Positions 51,817 through 61,904 are shown, counted from the first letter of the stretch. The stretch: 64,000 bases of DNA from Sulfidibacter corallicola (GCF_017498545.1 NZ_CP071793.1:4241001-4305000), one strand, 5' to 3'. The notes: generated by a model not told the origin, from the letters alone. Made by a program: numbers and translations.

Positions 51817-53172
51817 CTAGCTGGGAGCCTGAATTTCGAGCTGCTTCATCTTTTTGTGCAGGTTGCTGCGTTCCAACTTGAGCGCTTCGGCCGTCTTGGT
51901 GATGTTCCAGCCGTTCTGGTGCAGGCTGTACTCGATGTACTTGCGCTCGAAATCGTCGCGCGCCTCGCGCAGCGAGTCGTACTTGCCGAACCAGATCTCG
52001 TCGTTGCTCTTACCGATCAACTGGCGCGGCAAATCCACCGCATCCAGCGTTTCCTTGCGGCTCATGATGACCAGGCGCTCGGCGATATTGCGCAGTTCGC
52101 GCACGTTACCGGGCCAGCGATAGGCACACAGCGCCCGTTCGGCCGCGGAGGTGAAACCGATCGGCCGTCGGCCGTAGGCCCGCGCGAAGCCCTCGATGAA
52201 GTAGTGGGCCAGAGCCAGAATGTCCTCGGGCCGCTCGCGCAGGGGCGGCACCCGCAACGGAATCACACTCAATCGATAATAGAGGTCTTCACGGAATCGT
52301 CCGGCCTCGATTTCTTCCTCGAGATCCTTGTTTGTGGCCGAAATGACCCGCACATCGACCTGCACGATATTGGTACCGCCGACGCGCTGGAAGCGCTGTT
52401 CCTGAAGCGCGCGCAGGACCTTGGCCTGGGTGTTGAGCGACATGTCGGCGATCTCGTCGAGAAAGAGGGTCCCGCCGTCGGCCTGCTCGAACTTGCCGGG
52501 CTTGTTTTCGTTGGCGTTGGTGAAACTGCCTTTCATGTGGCCGAACAGCTCGGATTCGATGAGTTCCTCGGGGATGGCGGCGCAGTTCATTTCGATGAAA
52601 GGCTCACGCGCGCGATGGGAGGAGGCGTGAATCATCCGAGCGGCCAGTTCCTTGCCGCTACCGGACTCGCCGAGAATCAGGACGCGGCCGTCGCTGGGCG
52701 CGGCCAGGGCGATGTCCTCCTTGAGAGTCCGCATCGCCGGGCTTTCGCCGACCATCTCCACGGTCGGCAATTGGGCCTCGAGCACCGCCTGGCGCCGCTC
52801 CAGTTTGAAATGCTTGATGGCGTTGGCCAAGGTCACCATGACGCGGTCGAGGTTGAGCGGCTTTTCGAGGAAGTCGAAGGCGCCGAGCTTGGTGGCCTTG
52901 ACCGCGAAATCGAGGCTGGCATGGCCGGAAATGACGATGACGGGCATGTGGTAGCCCAGCTCGCGCAATTTGGCGAGCGTCTCGACCCCGTCCATGCCAG
53001 GCAGCCAGACGTCGAGCAGGATGGCATCGATGCGGGATTCGGATCGTCGCAATTGGGAAACCAGGGATTCGCCGGAATCGGCGGTTTCGACCTGATAGTT
53101 CTCGTCTTCGAGAATCTCGGCCAGGGTTTTGCGAATCGAGGGTTCGTCGTCGCAAATCATGACACGGGGCAT
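51817..53172 (-). CDS. sigma-54-dependent response regulator (NtrC/NtrX type)
   Basis: 451 residues from ATG 53172 with AAGGAG upstream. The receiver domain (1-120) has Asp8/Asp9, phospho-acceptor Asp54 (ILLDVWLPGMDG) and Lys104. The AAA+ domain (~138-370) has Walker A GESGSGKE (168-175), Walker B GTLFLDEI and the Arg-finger region GRFREDLYYRLSVIP. A Fis-type HTH ends the protein (NITKTAEALKLERSNLHKKM), closest in style to NtrX. The sigma-54 contact loop GAFTGA reads GSFTNA (215-220), so activation of sigma-54 may be altered. It is divergent from binding-protein genes and a sensor kinase, its likely partner. Confidence 0.93.
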   Translation of the reverse strand: MPRVMICDDEPSIRKTLAEILEDENYQVETADSGESLVSQLRRSESRIDAILLDVWLPGMDGVETLAKLRELGYHMPVIVISGHASLDFAVKATKLGAFDFLEKPLNLDRVMVTLANAIKHFKLERRQAVLEAQLPTVEMVGESPAMRTLKEDIALAAPSDGRVLILGESGSGKELAARMIHASSHRAREPFIEMNCAAIPEELIESELFGHMKGSFTNANENKPGKFEQADGGTLFLDEIADMSLNTQAKVLRALQEQRFQRVGGTNIVQVDVRVISATNKDLEEEIEAGRFREDLYYRLSVIPLRVPPLRERPEDILALAHYFIEGFARAYGRRPIGFTSAAERALCAYRWPGNVRELRNIAERLVIMSRKETLDAVDLPRQLIGKSNDEIWFGKYDSLREARDDFERKYIEYSLHQNGWNITKTAEALKLERSNLHKKMKQLEIQAPS

Positions 53173-54119
53173 GGGGTCTCCTTGGGCTTTGAACGGGCGC
53201 GACGCATTCCCTTCCCGCGGGAGATCCGGAACCTCCCGCAGCGGCAGACTTCGCTCGAATGCCTGCAAAGGATGTCAATACAGCGTCATCGGCGCCAACG
53301 CGGGGAACATTGTAACAAACCCGGCCCGATCGACCCATTTTTCCCATTCCGTCCGGGAAAAGCGTTGCCGGATGCGCCCAAACACCTGGAAAGCCACAAA
53401 AAAGCGCGGACACCCAGCTCCCGATGCCGCATTGGGCAAGCCACTCGTATGCACCGCAGCCATCGCGATGATCGGGAGCATCGAATCCCGAAACGAATAA
53501 ATACCAGACAACCCGTTAAAATACAACGAGTTATCTGAGGAAACAAAAAGCGAGAGGCTCCGATGCACGCTCCCGATCCCGCTCGGCTTCGAGTTTCGAT
53601 TTGGCGAGATCCACCTCGATATCGGCAAAGCCGATACACGCCCGAACCCATCGAACTCGCCAAAAGAGCTCGAATTCGGAGCTCGCCGCACTCTTTTTAA
53701 AAAAAGTTTCGCGCAAAAAATTTCCACTTCGCCGTTTATCGCCGATAATGATTACATTACCAGTCAAAACCTGAATGGGCAGAGATAAACACGTCTTATT
53801 CACTTCCACAACCTGTTCACTTCGTGAAGACAGAACTGCGGCCAAGCTCCAACCATCCAGATTCCACGGGAGGCGCGTTTCCCAACAACTCCATCGACAT
53901 CCCCGTGTGAATGAAGCAAAGGGCCGACCAGCACATCAGCCGTTGAAGGTCACCTTACTCGACTCGGATCGCATACATTCCATCATTCGCGATCCCGCTG
54001 TGATCATGTAAAGCATCAAATGGCAACACCAACACAAAGATGGGCACCGTCGCTCATCGAAACGCGACTGATGTGCCCAAAGCAAATTTGGGGATTTTGG
54101 TATCCGGCCCTCTAGAGTC
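53173..54119. other. long divergent intergenic region
   Basis: About 950 bases between the sigma-54 regulator (minus) and the binding-protein cluster (plus). The part 53690-53770 is AT-rich (runs of A near 53697-53725), a likely promoter zone. No canonical sigma-54 site (TGGCAC-N5-TTGC) was found by eye. A 104-codon minus frame (53531-53845) and a 78-codon plus frame (53775-54011) lack ribosome-binding sites and recognisable character. Confidence 0.4.
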
Positions 54120-55178
54120 ATGCAGCTTCCGCATTTCCACTCCACGCCACGGAATTCGAAAAGCCTCCTTGCGAGGTCGATCGCGTTTGGGTGGGCCCCT
54201 CTTCGCCGAACCCGGAAAACATGGCTTCTCCTGCTGTTTGGGCTCTCGTTGACGGCGATTTCGATTCGGGCCGGAACCAAACCGGACGTGCTGGTCCTGC
54301 GACCCGACATCCAACCCTATCGCGATGCCTATCGCGGCATGTTCGAGGAAATCGGCGACCAATTCAACGTGGCCGAATTTTTAATCTCACGGGACACCAA
54401 GGTCGACGAGGTCGGATGGGTCGTGGAGAGCCTCGATCCGCGCTTGGTGGTCCTCATGGGAAACTACGCGATTCGGCATTACCGGGGCTACCTCGATCGA
54501 TCCAAGCCCTACGCGAAACGCCGCCCGATCGTCGGTCTGATGGCCATTCTCGTCGAGCGCCAGTTGAAAAACCTGCCCAACGCGGCGGGAATCCAGTATG
54601 AAGTTCAGGGCGTGACCATCTTTACCCATCTGAGGTCCCTGGTCCGCGCGCCCATCAAGCGGGTCGGGGTCCTGGTTCGGGAGAACCAGAACTTTTTCAT
54701 TCAAGCCCAGATCCCGGCCTGCGCGCGCGAAGAAATCGAACTGGTCCCCTACCTCCTGCCCTCGACCGCTCCCCGCATGGACAAGCACATCAAATACGGC
54801 TTGAGACACCTGATTCGCATCGAAAAGGTCGATGCACTCTGGATGCTCAACGACAGCGTGATCGTGTCGCCGGAGATGCTGCAGGACGTCTGGATTCCCG
54901 TGTTGAATCGTTATAGGAAACCCGTGGTGGTCGGCGTCGAGCGCCTGATCAAGCCGCCGATCGAATTGGGACAGTTCGCGGTGGTTCCGGATCACTACGA
55001 ACTGGGCGTCCAGGCGGCGCAATTGGTATGGGACATCAGCGAGCGCGACTGGCAGGCCACCGAACTGGGATTTCAACCACCGCTCAGCGTCAAAAAACTC
55101 CTGAACAGAAAAAAAATGGAATCATCCATTGGAATGAACGAGGATGTGATCATGGAGATTGATCTTGTCATCGAGTGA
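54120..55178 (+). CDS. periplasmic ABC-type substrate-binding protein (paralogue 1)
   Basis: 352 residues. A long basic leader (~33 residues) precedes a signal-peptide core (WLLLLFGLSLTAISIRAG). The mature part is a two-lobe binding protein of the ABC_sub_bind family (PDVLVLRPDIQPYRDAYRG, PRLVVLMGNYAIRHYRGYL, VGVLVRENQNFFIQAQ, KPVVVGVERLIKPP, VVPDHYELGVQAAQLVWDI). It is clearly paralogous to the gene at 56112 (shared PDHY-LG and VVVGVE blocks). No permease or ATPase gene is near, while a sensor kinase follows, so it probably presents a ligand to a receptor. The ligand is unknown. Confidence 0.85.
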   Translation: MQLPHFHSTPRNSKSLLARSIAFGWAPLRRTRKTWLLLLFGLSLTAISIRAGTKPDVLVLRPDIQPYRDAYRGMFEEIGDQFNVAEFLISRDTKVDEVGWVVESLDPRLVVLMGNYAIRHYRGYLDRSKPYAKRRPIVGLMAILVERQLKNLPNAAGIQYEVQGVTIFTHLRSLVRAPIKRVGVLVRENQNFFIQAQIPACAREEIELVPYLLPSTAPRMDKHIKYGLRHLIRIEKVDALWMLNDSVIVSPEMLQDVWIPVLNRYRKPVVVGVERLIKPPIELGQFAVVPDHYELGVQAAQLVWDISERDWQATELGFQPPLSVKKLLNRKKMESSIGMNEDVIMEIDLVIE

Positions 55179-55377
55179 AAAAGATCCTAAAAAACTCTGT
55201 TACCGTTTGGAAATTCGAAAACCTTCGGGACGACCGAAAAGAACGCCATATTCTCAACCTTCCGGCGCCGTGGTCGATCTGTTCACTAATGGGGTCAGAC
55301 CCGCAACAAATTTCAAAAATCCACTCGGATAGCTTAAAATTAACGCACCCTCAGGTCGCTAGGATTGATTGGTTGAC

Positions 55378-56127
55378 ATGCCGCGCTTTTTTAGGATTGG
55401 AACGTTGAGGCTCTTCTTTTTCTGCCTCTTGCATCTGGTGGCAACCGGCGCGAGCTATGCCCAGGGCCCGAAGGTCTACGCGTTTCTTCCGTCCAATATC
55501 CGGCCCCACGCCATGCAGGGCCTCATCAGTCGCGAGGCGCCCGGCATCGATATCACCTTTTTTGGCCGGTATCGCGAGTTCGAGGTCCAACTCAAGCAAA
55601 GTCGACCGGACGCGATCGTCACCTTTCGCATGGTAGGTGAAAACCTAGCCAAAGAATCGAAAAACCCGCTCGCGCCACTGTTGATCGGCAAGCGTGAGGG
55701 CGAAACCAGCGAAAAATTCATTCTCCTGGCAGTGGGTAAGAAAATCGATCTCGGCCAGATCGAGAACATCGGCATCGGTGTCGTTTCGCTCATGGGCAGG
55801 CGCCAGATGGCCCATTTCCTGGCCACGGAATTCAAGGTCGGAAAAATCCGCATCAAGACCGTGACCAAGCTCGAAGACCTGCTCTCCCTCCTGCAGTTCC
55901 AGGATGTCGACGCCATTCTGGTGCCCGAATCCCAACTCAGCTACTACAACGAGCGGTCCAAATTGAACCTCGTCGCCACCGAACTGGACGGCATCACCCT
56001 CGCCCTACCCGTCGTATTCAAGATCACCGAAGATCCCAATAAAATTCAACAACTGGAGAAAGCGTTCCAGGGCCTGGAACCCAAGATCAAAGGCCTGCTG
56101 GGAGTGGATCAATGGATTCAACCATGA
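55378..56127 (+). CDS. periplasmic binding protein (PhnD/SBP-like)
   Basis: 249 residues from ATG 55378; a TTG at 55369 is in frame. Signal peptide LRLFFFCLLHLVATGASYA ends near residue 29. The fold is a smaller binding protein of PhnD/SBP_bac-3-like type: KVYAFLPSNIRPHAMQGLIS, a first lobe ending PDAIVTFRMVGENLA, IENIGIGVVSLMGRRQMAHF and LLQFQDVDAILVPESQLSYY. It differs from its two neighbours. The stop overlaps the start of the next gene by 16 bases, so they are co-translated. It is probably another ligand-binding component of the sensory cluster. Confidence 0.82.
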   Translation: MPRFFRIGTLRLFFFCLLHLVATGASYAQGPKVYAFLPSNIRPHAMQGLISREAPGIDITFFGRYREFEVQLKQSRPDAIVTFRMVGENLAKESKNPLAPLLIGKREGETSEKFILLAVGKKIDLGQIENIGIGVVSLMGRRQMAHFLATEFKVGKIRIKTVTKLEDLLSLLQFQDVDAILVPESQLSYYNERSKLNLVATELDGITLALPVVFKITEDPNKIQQLEKAFQGLEPKIKGLLGVDQWIQP

Positions 56128-57170
56128 CCCCCGCTCCCCGCTCCGTACGTGCATCGGTCTTTCGCCTCCTCGGTCGGAACCCGCTGCGCCGGGCCGCGCT
56201 GTTCCTGATCTTGGGCGTGGTGGCCGGGCTGCCGTCGATGGCCCTGCCCAAAAGCACGCTGTTGGTGTTGGGACCCGATGCCAAGGGTTACAAGCAAGTG
56301 ATGCAGGGTATGTCCGAGGAACTCGAAGACGAGTTCGACCTGATCCACCGCAAGGTCGATCGCGACACGCCCTACAAGAATTTCGAGGCCCACCTGCTCG
56401 AAGTGCAGCCCGACCTGCTGGTGCTCATGGACAACGTCACCATCAGCTACTACCGGTTTTTCCAGGAACGCTACCGCGGGCGCATCGACTTCCCGCCCAC
56501 CATCGTGACCATGGCGCTGTTCGTGGACCAGTCCATCAAAGGCATGGAAAAGGTGATCGGCCTGCGCTACGAGGTGCCGCCGGTCATCTCGCTGACCCAT
56601 CTGCGCAGCATCATTGCCGACCCCGTCAACCGCGTGGGCGTGGTCTACCGCGCCGAACACCGCAACTATTTCGAGGGCCAGAAGGCCTATTGCGACCAGG
56701 AGAAGATCACGCTGGTGGGCTACGAGATCGGGTCGGATGGTGCCGACGGGACCGGTACGGTCGACGAGAAAAACCTGTCCAAAGAAATCAGAAACGGCTT
56801 AAAATACCTGATAACGAATGAAAACGTAGATGTCCTACTCGTCCTGAATGACAATAAACTCTTGCGGGAAAAGGATGTACGCACCGTATGGCTCCCGAAG
56901 CTGCGCCGGTTCCGAAAACCGGTCGTGGTAGGGGTAGAGTCGCTGATGTCCATTGCGGGGTTCGGAAATTTCGGCGTGTTGCCGGACCACTACGGACTCG
57001 GGATCTCGGTGGCCAACCTGGCGATCGATATCAAGGAAAGCCAATGGGAAATGGAAAGCGGGCATGTCTACAATCCAAATTCGGTCAAAAAACATCTCGA
57101 AAAGAAGTTTGCTAGAAAGTATCTGACCGTTCCACCCGATAAATACAATGAGATCGATATCCTCAAATGA
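56112..57170 (+). CDS. periplasmic ABC-type substrate-binding protein (paralogue 2)
   Basis: 352 residues, the same length as paralogue 1. A leader of ~25 residues precedes the signal core (AALFLILGVVAGLPSMALP). Two-lobe ABC_sub_bind type: KSTLLVLGPDAKGYKQVMQG, PDLLVLMDNVTISYYRFFQ, RVGVVYRAEHRNYFEGQKAY, KPVVVGVESLMSIAGFGNF, VLPDHYGLGISVANLAIDI. It overlaps the preceding gene by 16 bases and is followed 75 bases later by the sensor kinase. The pair of paralogues suggests duplication with ligand divergence. Confidence 0.87.
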   Translation: MDSTMTPAPRSVRASVFRLLGRNPLRRAALFLILGVVAGLPSMALPKSTLLVLGPDAKGYKQVMQGMSEELEDEFDLIHRKVDRDTPYKNFEAHLLEVQPDLLVLMDNVTISYYRFFQERYRGRIDFPPTIVTMALFVDQSIKGMEKVIGLRYEVPPVISLTHLRSIIADPVNRVGVVYRAEHRNYFEGQKAYCDQEKITLVGYEIGSDGADGTGTVDEKNLSKEIRNGLKYLITNENVDVLLVLNDNKLLREKDVRTVWLPKLRRFRKPVVVGVESLMSIAGFGNFGVLPDHYGLGISVANLAIDIKESQWEMESGHVYNPNSVKKHLEKKFARKYLTVPPDKYNEIDILK

Positions 57171-57245
57171 TGGATCCGTCCGGACTTCACCGCTTTCATC
57201 GAGCTCGAAACCCCATCTTCCTCTCCAACCTGGACCCCGCCGGCT

Positions 57246-59507
57246 ATGACGCAACACCACAATCCCACTCAGCTACGCGGCAAAAGCCTCAAACAAAAGC
57301 TGATCGTCCGCAATATGGCGACTCTCTTGATCGTGTTCGTGACGATTCTGTTCTTCTATGCGTGGCAAAATTTCCGGTCGTACGAGCGCCAGGTGGAGAA
57401 CACCAGCACCCGCTTCAAGCGCAGCCTGGAGCGAACCGGTCGCCTTCTGATTTCCGACAAGCAGAAAACGCTGCGTACCTACGCCGAGGACAATTCCTTC
57501 AATACCTTGCGCGACATTCTCTTCGAGAACGTGCACGGCGATCCCAGCTCGCCGATGGATCCCGAAAGCAAGCTGCTCGTCATGGCCGGGTACGTGCGCC
57601 AGGATTTCAAGCCGGTGGTGTGGGTCACGCCCGACAACCCCGAGGGCCTGGTGGACGACAACGTCGTCATGCGCGACCCCACGACCCAATGGGCCATGTC
57701 GCTGACGGGTACGGGATCGCGTGAGGTCACGCTGGACGGCGAAACCATCGTTCAGGTGGCGACGCCCATCTACGCCTCGGCCGACGCGATCAGCATCGAT
57801 TTGGACGACCTGGGCACCCTCGACGAAGGGGGTTCCGAGGACGTGCTCGTCGGCGCCCTGATCTACGGGTTTTCTACCAATCCCATGAAACGCGACCTGG
57901 CCCAGGCCAAGAGCCAATACCAACAGGACCTCAAGTTCAACCTCACCGTCCTGGTCCTGGTATCGCTGATGGCGCTGGTCGTCGGATTCCTGGCGACCCG
58001 CCGGCAGGCGGCCACCATCACCCAGCCGCTCGCGGCCGTGACCGCCGCGGCCGATACCATTGCCGCGGGGAACTACAACGTCGAAGTCGAGCTGAGTACG
58101 GGCGACGAAATCGAAGTGTTGGCCCATTCGTTCAACAAGATGGCCCAGGACCTGGAAAAGTCCTATGCCGAGCTGGCCGATCTGAACAAGAACTTGGAAG
58201 CGAAAGTGGAACAGCGCACCAAGGAACTGGCCGAGAGTGAAAGCAAGTTCCGCACGTTGTTCGAGGAATCCGCGGATGCCATTCTGCTAGGCGACGAGAA
58301 CGAGTTGTTCGACTGCAACCCGGCCATGTTGCGCCTGATGGGTTGTCAGACCAAGGACGAACTGCTCACCATGGGTCCGGACGACATTTCGCCCGAACGC
58401 CAACCCGACGGCGAGCGTTCCAATGAGAAGCTGCGCGACATCTACAGGCACGTGCTGAACGAGGGATCGCAACTGTTCGAATGGGTCAGTCGACGCGTGG
58501 ACAACAGCGAATTCTATACCGAGATCGTCGTGACCGGATTCATGCTCAACGGCCGGCCGGTCCTGCACAAGGTCTTCCGCGACATCACCGAACGCAAGGA
58601 AACCGAAGACGCTCTGCGCAAGGCGCAACAGCGGCTCCTGGAAACGGCCCACAGCAGCGGCATGGCCGAAATCGCCACCGGTGTGTTGCACAACATCGGC
58701 AACATCCTCAACAGTGTCAACATCTCCACGGAGGAGATCGCGCTCACCCTGAAGAACTCGAAAATCAAGGGGTTCCTGAAGGCCAACGAGATGATGCGCG
58801 GCCACGCCGACGACCTCACCGAGTATCTGGTCCATCACGACAAGGGCAAACTGATTCCCGGTTATTATCTCAGCCTCGGCGAGGCGATCGCCGACGAGCA
58901 ACACACGCTTCAGGAGGAGATCAACGCGCTGACCAACAAGGTCAACATGATGCGCGACGTCATCAGCACCCAACAGAACTACGCCAAGGCCAGCCTCTAC
59001 ACCGAGGACGTGCGGGTCATCGACCTCATCGAAGATTCGCTCAAGCTACAATTGGCCTCGCTGCAAAAACAGGGCGTCAAGATCCAGCGCAGTTTCGATT
59101 CGGACCCCAAGGGCAGCGTCGCCAAGGTCAAGCTGGTGCACGTGCTCACGAACCTCATCAAGAACGCCAAGGAAGCCATGCAGGGCAACGACGCCCAGAA
59201 CAAGGTCCAGCACCTCAGCATCAAGATGGAGAAGATCGAAGACAACATGGTGCAGGTCTTCGTCCAAGACAACGGCGTCGGCATCGCCCACGAAAACCTG
59301 GAGAAGATTTTCAACCACGGCTTCACCACCAAAGCCAACGGTCACGGTTTCGGGCTTCACACCTGCGCCAATTTCATGACCGAAATGGGCGGCGACCTGT
59401 CGGTGCAGAGCGATGGACCGGGCAAGGGCGCGACCTTCGTGGTCACCTTCCCGCTGGATGAACGCGGTCCGGAGCTACCGTCGCAAACGCAGGCGGCCAG
59501 TGCCTGA
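57246..59507 (+). CDS. transmembrane sensor histidine kinase (HAMP-PAS-HisKA-HATPase)
   Basis: 753 residues. Membrane segments at ~24-43 (MATLLIVFVTILFFYAW) and ~228-250 enclose a ~180-residue periplasmic sensor domain. HAMP and coiled coil (~250-335), PAS (~338-455: FRTLFEESADAILLGDENEL) and the kinase core follow. The H-box is SGMAEIATGVLHNIGNILNS with the phospho-His near 484. The ATPase has NLIKNAKEAM (N-box), DNGVGIAHENLEKIFNHGF (G1) and GHGFGLHTCANFM (G2). The periplasmic binding proteins just upstream are the obvious candidates to interact with its sensor domain, and the sigma-54 regulator at 51817 its likely response regulator; both are inferences from location. Confidence 0.93.
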   Translation: MTQHHNPTQLRGKSLKQKLIVRNMATLLIVFVTILFFYAWQNFRSYERQVENTSTRFKRSLERTGRLLISDKQKTLRTYAEDNSFNTLRDILFENVHGDPSSPMDPESKLLVMAGYVRQDFKPVVWVTPDNPEGLVDDNVVMRDPTTQWAMSLTGTGSREVTLDGETIVQVATPIYASADAISIDLDDLGTLDEGGSEDVLVGALIYGFSTNPMKRDLAQAKSQYQQDLKFNLTVLVLVSLMALVVGFLATRRQAATITQPLAAVTAAADTIAAGNYNVEVELSTGDEIEVLAHSFNKMAQDLEKSYAELADLNKNLEAKVEQRTKELAESESKFRTLFEESADAILLGDENELFDCNPAMLRLMGCQTKDELLTMGPDDISPERQPDGERSNEKLRDIYRHVLNEGSQLFEWVSRRVDNSEFYTEIVVTGFMLNGRPVLHKVFRDITERKETEDALRKAQQRLLETAHSSGMAEIATGVLHNIGNILNSVNISTEEIALTLKNSKIKGFLKANEMMRGHADDLTEYLVHHDKGKLIPGYYLSLGEAIADEQHTLQEEINALTNKVNMMRDVISTQQNYAKASLYTEDVRVIDLIEDSLKLQLASLQKQGVKIQRSFDSDPKGSVAKVKLVHVLTNLIKNAKEAMQGNDAQNKVQHLSIKMEKIEDNMVQVFVQDNGVGIAHENLEKIFNHGFTTKANGHGFGLHTCANFMTEMGGDLSVQSDGPGKGATFVVTFPLDERGPELPSQTQAASA

Positions 59508-59659
59508 GGACGCTCCTCCTCGGACGCAAAAGCCATCGGGTATCCGCCTCACCGAAACGCTTCGGGGCTTTGGCCGCTGCCCGACCCTTGCGGCCCTTTC
59601 GATTCGGCCCGATTCAAACATCCGCGATCGCGAAGCCTGCGATGGTGCGTCGACGGAGG

Positions 59660-61882
59660 TCAGCGGATGCGGTCGTAACCCAGGAAACCCTTGACCTTCT
59701 TGAGGTTCTGAATGACTTTCTTGAAATGGTCCAACGTCTTGACCTGAAGCACGATATCGAAAATGCCCATGCTTTTTTCCTGATCGGTGGTGGCGTTGAG
59801 GTTGGGCATGTTGGTCTGGGTGTTGGAAATCGCGGCCGTCACGTCGGCGATCATGCCGGGGCGGTCCTCGGTGTACACCCGGATGGCCACCTGGAACACG
59901 TTGTTGTCCGAAGGTGAATCCCAGGCCACCTCGACCTTGCGTTCGGTCGAAATGTTCTGGCTCTGAAGGGTTTTGCAGTCCTTCTTGTGGACCATGACCC
60001 CTTTGCCCTTGGTGATGTGGCCGATGATCGGGTCGCCCAGGATCGGGTTGCAGCATTTGGCCAGGTTGACCAGGACATCGCTGGTGCCGCGCACCAAAAC
60101 CATCGTTTTCGATTTGCGCGAAATGCGTTGGAACGCCCGTTGAAGCCGATTGTGGCGGACTTCCTCGGCCGTGGGATTGGATTCGGTGCCCTCGGGCAGA
60201 AAAGGCCGGACCGCCTTGTTGGGCGTCAGGTTGCCGAACCCGACCGCGGCATAGAAATCCTCGATCTTCTTGTAACCCATATCCTTGATGGCGGCCGAGA
60301 TCACGTTGTTGGTCACCTTTTTCAGGCTGACCTTGTGACGCTTCAGCTCGCGCTCGAACAGCGAGCGCCCCATGTCGGTCGCACGCTCGCGTTCCTTGGC
60401 GCGCAGCCAGGCCCGGATCTTCGACTTGGCCGATGGCGACACCACGTATTGCAACCACTCTTCGTTGGGCGTCTGGCTGTTGCTCGTGATGATCTCGACG
60501 ATCGAACCGGACTGGAGCTGGCTTCGCAACGGCACCATCTTGCCGTCCACCTTGGCGGCGACGGCCTGGTGGCCCACTTCGGTGTGGATGTGATAGGCGA
60601 AATCGAGCGGCGTGGCGCCTTTCGGCAGGGTCTTGATTTCGCTGTTGGGCGTGAACACCAGGATCTCGTCCGTCTGGAGCTGGCCCTTGATGGTTTCCAG
60701 GAACTCGTCGGTATCCTGGACTTCCTTCTGCTCGTCGGCGACCCGTTTCAACCAGGAAACGAAGTGGTTCTTGCCCAGGGACAGCAGTTTCCCGTTCTTG
60801 TAGGTCCAGTGCGCGGCCACGCCTTCCTCGGCGATGCGGTGCATCGTGAAGGTGCGGACCTGGACCTCGAAGGGCTGGCCCTGGTCGGCGATCAGGGTGG
60901 TGTGGATCGACTGATAGAGATTGCTCTTCGGCGTGGCGATGAAATCCTTGATACGCCCGGGGATGTGCCGCCACTTGGAGTGCAGCAGGCCGAACATCTT
61001 GTAGCAGTCGCCGACCGAGTGGGTCAGGATGCGAAACGCGTAGTAATCGTAAAGGCCGTCGAGGGTGCACTTTTTGCGCTGCATCTTGCGGTAGATCGAA
61101 TGGTGACTCTTGATGCGACTCGAGACGTGGCCCTTGACATCGTATTCCTCCATCAGGGATTCGATGTCGCGCGAGGTGTTTTCCAAAAAATTCCGATTGG
61201 TCTTTTCGCGGACGGCGAGCTGGCTCTCGAGATCGGCGAAGGCTTCGGGCTCCAGGTAGCGAAAGGAAAGGCGTTCCAACTCCAACTTGAAATTGCTCAT
61301 GCCGATCCGGTGCGCCAGCGGGGTGAAGATCTCCAGTGTTTCCTGACTGATGCGGCGCCGTTTCTCCTCGCCCAGATGGTAGAGCGTCTGCATGTTGTGG
61401 CAGCGATCGGCGAGTTTGACGATCAATACGCGGATGTCCTCGGACATGGCCAGGATCATCTTGCGGTAGTTTTCCGCCTGGGCCTGGTTCTTGTCCCGGA
61501 AACGGACCTTACCGATTTTGGTGACCCCATCGACGATCCGCGCCAGACCGGGTCCGAACTCGGACTCCAGTTGGGATATTTCCACCTCGCAGTCCTCGAC
61601 TACGTCGTGCAGGAACCCGGCGGCCACGGTTTCCAGGTCGAGCTTGCGTTCCGCCAGGAGAAAGGCCACCGCGGTGGGGTGGATGATGTAGGGATCGCCG
61701 GATTTCCGGGTCTGGCCGCGATGGGCCTTCTCGGCGAAACTGTAGGCGCGCATGAGGTAGTCGGTGTCGGCGTCGGGGTGATTGCCCAAGAAGACCCGTT
61801 CCACATCCTCGTAGGAGTGGTTTTTCGTTTTGGCAAACCCAGCCCATTCCTTGATGGCCGACAGCTGATCTCGAAGCGCCAT
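59660..61882 (-). CDS. spoT: bifunctional (p)ppGpp synthetase/hydrolase
   Basis: 740 residues with the full Rel/SpoT order: HD hydrolase (~25-180: RKSGDPYIIHPTAVA, GFLHDVVEDCEV, KLADRCHNMQTL), synthetase (~235-345: RIKSHHSIYRKM, YDYYAFRIL, YQSIHTTL, FEVQVRTFTMHRIAEEGVAA), TGS (~385-450: ILVFTPNSEIKTLPKG), a central helical/zinc-finger region (NLAKCCNPILGDPIIG) and ACT (~665-740). Both catalytic halves look intact, so it should make and degrade the alarmone. The HD signature reads RCHN where RLHN is usual. It is convergent with the sensor kinase (152 bases) and monocistronic. Confidence 0.95.
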   Translation of the reverse strand: MALRDQLSAIKEWAGFAKTKNHSYEDVERVFLGNHPDADTDYLMRAYSFAEKAHRGQTRKSGDPYIIHPTAVAFLLAERKLDLETVAAGFLHDVVEDCEVEISQLESEFGPGLARIVDGVTKIGKVRFRDKNQAQAENYRKMILAMSEDIRVLIVKLADRCHNMQTLYHLGEEKRRRISQETLEIFTPLAHRIGMSNFKLELERLSFRYLEPEAFADLESQLAVREKTNRNFLENTSRDIESLMEEYDVKGHVSSRIKSHHSIYRKMQRKKCTLDGLYDYYAFRILTHSVGDCYKMFGLLHSKWRHIPGRIKDFIATPKSNLYQSIHTTLIADQGQPFEVQVRTFTMHRIAEEGVAAHWTYKNGKLLSLGKNHFVSWLKRVADEQKEVQDTDEFLETIKGQLQTDEILVFTPNSEIKTLPKGATPLDFAYHIHTEVGHQAVAAKVDGKMVPLRSQLQSGSIVEIITSNSQTPNEEWLQYVVSPSAKSKIRAWLRAKERERATDMGRSLFERELKRHKVSLKKVTNNVISAAIKDMGYKKIEDFYAAVGFGNLTPNKAVRPFLPEGTESNPTAEEVRHNRLQRAFQRISRKSKTMVLVRGTSDVLVNLAKCCNPILGDPIIGHITKGKGVMVHKKDCKTLQSQNISTERKVEVAWDSPSDNNVFQVAIRVYTEDRPGMIADVTAAISNTQTNMPNLNATTDQEKSMGIFDIVLQVKTLDHFKKVIQNLKKVKGFLGYDRIR

Positions 61883-61904
61883 ATAAGGACACCGCCGCGC
61901 GAAT

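Noticed and set aside
54030..54119. sigma-54 promoter before the binding-protein cluster
   Set aside because: No TGGCAC-N5-TTGC match was found; GTGCCC...GCAAAT near 54072 does not fit spacing.
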